From assembly GCA_037957365.1 (NCBI GenBank), contig JARHVA010008351.1:441853-505852 (forward strand): 64,000 nucleotides of DNA, given 5' to 3'. The translations under genes and the position numbers were made by a program. The stretch comes from Torreya grandis (taxonomy: Eukaryota; Streptophyta; Pinopsida; Cupressales; Taxaceae). The notes beneath the pieces were generated by a model. The model was not told the origin of the DNA. It saw only the letters and a program-made list of their open reading frames with translations, and searched no databases. Below, piece by piece: positions 59,491-64,000 of the stretch (position 1 is its first letter; each line of letters begins with the position of its first letter).

Positions 59491-60920
59491 CAAGAATTTT
59501 TAATGAAAACTTTCCTTAACAAGTCAAGAATGGAAAAAAAATTGCCATAAATTTTTTATAGTGTGAATAGGGAAAATAAAAAGAAATCTTGTATTTCACT
59601 ATCACAAATCTATGATTTTTTTTTTAATATTTAAGATGAACCTAAATTTCCATAATCATTTGCTTATTAACAAAAATCATTAAAATTTTATATCAGTTAA
59701 AAGTGTCACATATAATTTTAAGTGTAAGCAGGAAAAACAAATGAAAAGCATTAAAATTATATATCAGTTTAAAATTGTCACATATAATTATAACTTTGAA
59801 TAAGAAAAACAAACGAAATTGGGGAAAAAAGAATAAAAAGTTACATCAAGGATGTTGTTGTAGTAACATGTATTGCCAAAATTCTCAAGCCCAAAGTAGC
59901 ATTTGCCTTCTAAAAATTGGTCTCTCAATGCCCTTTCTATCATGTGCATGTTGTTGTTAAGGTTTTTTATATCTTTCAAGGATTTAAAAACCACATCAAG
60001 AAAAAATCCATGCGTGTGAAAATTTTACAATAAGGAATAATCAGAAACTGGAAGGTAAAGAAATTTTTGGCACTTACCTTTGAAAATTTATAGTCGAGTG
60101 ATTATCTAAATTGGATATTATCACATGGGTAACTTTGTAAAATGCATTTGGATACTCTTGAATATTTTTATAATCAAACTGAAGTCAAGTCTAGTTTAGA
60201 AGAAACTTGTTGCCTACTTAGAAATAAAACCCTAGTTACACATTGTAACAATATGTAGGGATTAAATATGTATATACATATCCAAAAGGAATCAAGAATA
60301 TTTGAAAAAGGTAGAGGGAAAAAAATCTTACTTGGTTTTTAATGTTCATTTATGTGAAATTGGGAATCATCATGTTAAATATTACGCACCAATTAGGGCC
60401 TTTGATAAAATCTGAACAAATGGTAAAAATGAAAAAAGGGTTTCAATATTGCTTCAAATCAAAATAATATTATCAAAAACTATTAATTTTCACCCAAAGA
60501 TTTCTTCTATAGTACTGATGAAAATCCTCTATAATTCCATGTATTTATTTAATTCTTAACAAAATTAATGTCTAAGTGAAATCAAAACACATCTAGCAAA
60601 GAGCAGATCCATTCACAGTTAGGGTTAACATTAAATTTTGTAAGCTAGAAAATAAATCAAAAAAAAAAAAAGATCCAGGCACGTGAAAATTTTATAATAA
60701 GGAATAATCACAAATTCGAAACTAAGAATAAATTTATGACACTTATCTTTGAAAATTTATAGTAGAGTGATGCCCTAAATTACAGATTATCACACACCTA
60801 TGTAAAATGCAGCTGGATACTCATGAATATTTTCAAAACTAAATTGAAGTCAGGTTTAGTTTAGAATAAACATGTTGTTTTCTCAAAAATAAAACCCTAG
60901 TTATGCATTATAATAATATG

Positions 60921-60927
<7 letters not shown>

Positions 60928-60962
<35 letters not shown>
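60928..60962. repeat. (TA)n microsatellite, about 35 bp
   Basis: A TA run inside the second 665-bp unit, at the place where the first unit has only 'atgtatatacata'. Confidence 0.9.
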
Positions 60963-60965
<3 letters not shown>

Positions 60966-61143
60966 TATTGAAAATGAATTAGGAATCACTGTAGGAAGGT
61001 AGAAGGTAAAAAATATTACTTGATTTTTAATGCTCATTTGTGTGAAATTAGGAATCAATATGCCAAATATTGTGTAAAAATTAGGGCCTTTGATAAAATA
61101 TAAAAAAAATTAAAAAAAATGAAAATAGGGTTTCAATATTAAT

Positions 61144-61421
61144 TCAAATCAAAATAATATTATTGGAAAAATATTAATTTGTACCTAAAGGTTTCTCCTA
61201 TAGTGTTGATGGCAATCCTCTATAATGCCATGCATTCATTTAATTCTTAAGAAAATTAATGCCTAAGTGAAAGCAAGACACATCAAATCAAAATAATATT
61301 ATTGGAAAAATATTAATTTGTACCTAAAGGTTTCTCCTATAGTGTTGATGGCAATCCTCTATAATGCCATGCATTCATTTAATTCTTAAGAAAATTAATG
61401 CCTAAGTGAAAGCAAGACACA
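61144..61421. repeat. Perfect tandem duplication, 2 x 139 bp
   Basis: 61144-61282 and 61283-61421 appear identical base for base (both start 'tcaaatcaaaataatatta' and end 'agcaagacaca'). This is the youngest duplication in the window; an assembly or replication-slippage origin should be kept in mind. Confidence 0.9.
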
Positions 61422-61441
61422 TCCAACAAAGAGTAGATCCA

Positions 61442-63340
61442 TACATGGCTAGGGTTAGCATTACATTTTACAAGCATAGGGTAGTTTTAGATCACTAACC
61501 TCAAACAATACCATGGCCTTCTATTAAACAAGAGAACCCATCCAAATTTAATGCTTAACACAACTAGGGATGTTAATGTGGGGATCTTAATTGTGCCATA
61601 TAGATAGTTGGCCTGGTGAGCTATATGAAACTATGAAAATTATACAAAATAAATTTCTCCTTCATACTGTGCTTGGTGACCAAGGGTGGTGAATTGTTAG
61701 GATAAACAAGACTGCCTTGAATCCAACAAAAAAAACACATAACATAAAATCATTCTAGCCAATAAACATATTCTAAATAATATTATTTTATTTCTCCACT
61801 TAGAGAATATGCAATTTACTTAAGAAAAATGATCACATAATTCTTAACACATTACATGAGATAAACTGATTAGATGATAGCATAGGGTTTAATAATCAGA
61901 GAATGCAAAATGAAGGCACTAATATTTTCCTCTGGGACTAATAATATTTAAATGAAATTTATTAATTGTTGGAGGAGCTCCAAATTGTATATTGCAAATT
62001 GCATAATTTGTGATTGTGTTGTTTTCTATAAAATTTCTATGATTAATGTGTTCGACATGGTTAATAAATTTATTCTAATTTTACCAAATCTTTTAAGTTA
62101 TCTTACACACCATCACTAAATCCATAATGGAGCTTAATAAGATTTCATTTTATTTTCATTTAATAATAATAATAAATTTTATTTACATATTTATAAAACT
62201 AAAAATAATAAAAATTAAATTATTATAATTTATAATATCATTATCCACTTAAAGCTTGTACAATAAGATAATGTTCAAATAGACTACAAAAAATCAAACA
62301 TTAAAATGACGAGTTAATTATTATAATTTTTTCAACAAATACCGAGAGGCATGCTAATAAATTCTTTAAAAAATCTCTTCCAAGAGTCCATACCATTTAA
62401 AATACAAATAAATTTTAATATTTAAAAATTAAAATTAAAAAAATGATGCTTTTAAAAATGGGGGTCAAAAAATTAAAGTCATGTTTTTATTAAAGCACTT
62501 TCTTAAATTCAAAAGAAAATAATGTTTTCCATCTTAAAATTCAAATTCCATTTCAACTATGGTAAGAGTCTCACCTTTAATGATGTGAGGAAAAAGAGAA
62601 TGAAGATACGGTTGTCACATATATAATTGTAGTGATGTTATTCATGTTATTTTAAATTAGTATTATTTAAAAGATGCTTATGAGAAGAAACACATGCATT
62701 ATAAATTTTTAGTAAAAAGGAGGATTAATAAGTACAAGACTACTTAAATACCTTATATTTTATATATAAAAACTTAGCCTCAAGGATTTTGAAAGATATA
62801 AAGTATTAACATATAAAAGTGTTATTTATCAATATATTTGAATGGAAATGGGATTCGTATCCATTGAAACGATGGGGTGAAAAGCATTGATATACAATAA
62901 ATACTAATGAAAAGTTCAAATAAAAGGGGAAATATCTTGTACGAAAGTAGGCCCTAATCAAATGAGGGGGGGGAAAGGAAACTCCAACCATGGAAGTAGG
63001 CAAAAAAATTATAGAGGCCCCACAGTGAAGTACAAAATTAAGGTTTTTAATGAGAAAATCTCACAAATAAATCCCTACAAAAGCAGACTGGAAAATAGTG
63101 TGAGAACCTTAAGAACATGACTCAAAACAAAAACAAATGTAAATTTAAAAGGATATTTTTTATTGAGCCACATGAAGCTAATCTAATACAAACATCCAAT
63201 CAAGATGAGGCACTTCTTTTTTCCCTAGAAAAATGAGTAAATAAAACTATGGATTGTAGCCCCTATCCCATTGTTTGTACAAATTAGGTTGTAACATCAT
63301 CATATGAGGAATAAGAACATATTTATCATTCATAGATGTA
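61442..63340. other. AT-rich stretch without a recognised gene
   Basis: No repeat pair or coding motif was found. The last few hundred bases should hold the gag end of the gypsy element whose protease follows, but no zinc knuckle is visible. The minus frame at 62806-63003 is unsupported. Confidence 0.4.
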
Positions 63341-63341
63341 G

Positions 63342-63703
63342 GTGCAAGGGAAAGCTCTTCATTTTATCATAGATGATGAGAGTGAGAAAAATCTAATTTA
63401 TATAAAATTTATATTTAGGATGAATTTAAACCCACAACTATACTCCATCAAAGCGCTCAACCAAGGAAGAGATATTCATGTCAGTCAATAATGTTTTCTT
63501 TCATATGCAATCAAACCATTCAAAGATAAGGTATTATGTGATGTGACAGTCATAGATGTTTATGATGTTTTGCTTGGGTATCCATACAAATGGAAACAAT
63601 ATGGAATATATTAGTTCATGACCTACAATGTCATCATCACATTAGAAGTGCAATCATACATGATCCCTGAGGCTTCTCCTAAGAAGATAATAGGTTTGGT
63701 GTA
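63342..63703 (+). pseudogene. Ty3/gypsy protease of another element, running toward the right edge
   Basis: One plus-strand frame with only two internal stops covers the region. It reads VQGKALHFIIDDESEKNLI, then YSIKALNQGRDIHVSQ, then YAIKPFKDKVLCDVTVID, then VYDVLLGYPYKWKQYGIY and VIITLEVQSYMIPE. This is the retropepsin and following block of plant gypsy elements (usual active site IIDGGSQ.NLIS, later CDV..++VCDVLLG+P+LWKR). The active-site DGGS is DDES, so the catalytic Asp-Ser/Thr-Gly triad is lost. It would process Gag-Pol. RT would follow beyond 64000. It is a different subfamily from the element at 13.4 kb (DVLLG versus VDIILGVQW type). Confidence 0.8.
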
Positions 63704-64000
63704 AAGAATTATAGGCATGTGAATGGTTACACTATGAAATATGAGATAACATTTCTTAGGTCAAAGAGCACTTGGAAAGTCATTAAAACCATTTAGGTCC
63801 ATACATAATCATAATACATAACAATAACAAGTGGATTAGATCTTAACAAATCACATTGATGTATTCACCATACCCAATAGTATTCCCCCTACATTTTAAA
63901 GTGAAACATCTCATCAACTTTGTGATAGCCTTGGAAAATGTACCAATATATAGGCACTCAATGATGGAAAATAAATAAATCAAGTAACTATTATAGCACA
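63704..64000 (+). other. Probable continuation of gypsy pol, not recognised
   Basis: By position this should be the protease-RT linker of the element at 63342. No motif stands out before the window ends. Confidence 0.3.

Larger units (their letters stand above)
59998..61440. repeat. Tandem duplication of about 665 bp, second unit enlarged
   Basis: About 59998-60660 aligns with about 60665-61440. Examples are 'gtgaaaattttacaataagg' versus 'gtgaaaattttataataagg', 'tttgaaaatttatag', 'aataaaaccctagtta' and 'agggtttcaatatt'. The second unit is longer because of a (TA)n run and an internal 139-bp tandem copy. Confidence 0.85.

Overview
The window looks like intergenic DNA from a large, strongly AT-rich seed-plant genome, possibly a gymnosperm. 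That is inference: the evidence is the family signatures of plant Ty3/gypsy and Helitron proteins, very long LTRs and deep nesting. I found no intact host gene, no rRNA or tRNA, and no CRISPR. Almost every long reading frame is either a decayed transposon protein or a shadow of one.

Region 1 (about 1-33.5 kb) is one nested stack. The oldest layer I can see is a plus-strand Ty3/gypsy chromovirus. Its protease lies at about 13.4 kb and its reverse transcriptase at 13.9-14.68 kb. RNase H, integrase, chromodomain, polypurine tract and the start of the 3' LTR lie at 31.19-33.5 kb. Its 5' half is probably left of the window. A minus-strand Tat/Ogre-like element (protease about 0.9-1.1 kb, gag 1.87-2.77 kb) appears to sit in its gag/protease region. 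A block of about 5.1 kb running from the Tat gag to the gypsy protease was then duplicated in tandem (about 2.4-7.5 kb and 7.5-13.9 kb). The second copy later took a 1.2 kb insertion. The reverse transcriptase/RNase H junction is split by a 16.5 kb minus-strand element with LTRs of about 4.5 kb, no recognisable pol, and a 5-bp target duplication (GCTAA/ACTAA). This has the architecture of a LARD. The LARD was itself hit twice: by a 2.68 kb insertion in its left LTR, carrying an array of short covarying hairpins, and by a small 2.1 kb LTR element in its internal domain.

Region 2 (33.5-41 kb) holds a diverged direct-repeat pair, several minisatellites, an AT microsatellite and a second decayed minus-strand gag (39.8-41.05 kb). 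Region 3 (41-47.5 kb) shows nothing I recognise.

Region 4 (47.5-54.2 kb) is a decayed minus-strand Helitron. A RepHel-type protein is readable from an N-terminal cysteine-rich and DUF6570-like part, through an HUH Rep domain, to a PIF1-type helicase. An RPA1-like gene follows on the same strand and still shows OB-fold and zinc-ribbon signatures. Together these would supply rolling-circle nicking, unwinding and single-strand binding.

Region 5 (54.2-64 kb) is rich in young local duplications (139 bp, 156 bp, about 350 bp and about 665 bp units), a 249-bp foldback MITE and microsatellites. It ends in a plus-strand gypsy protease fragment whose polyprotein would continue past the right edge.
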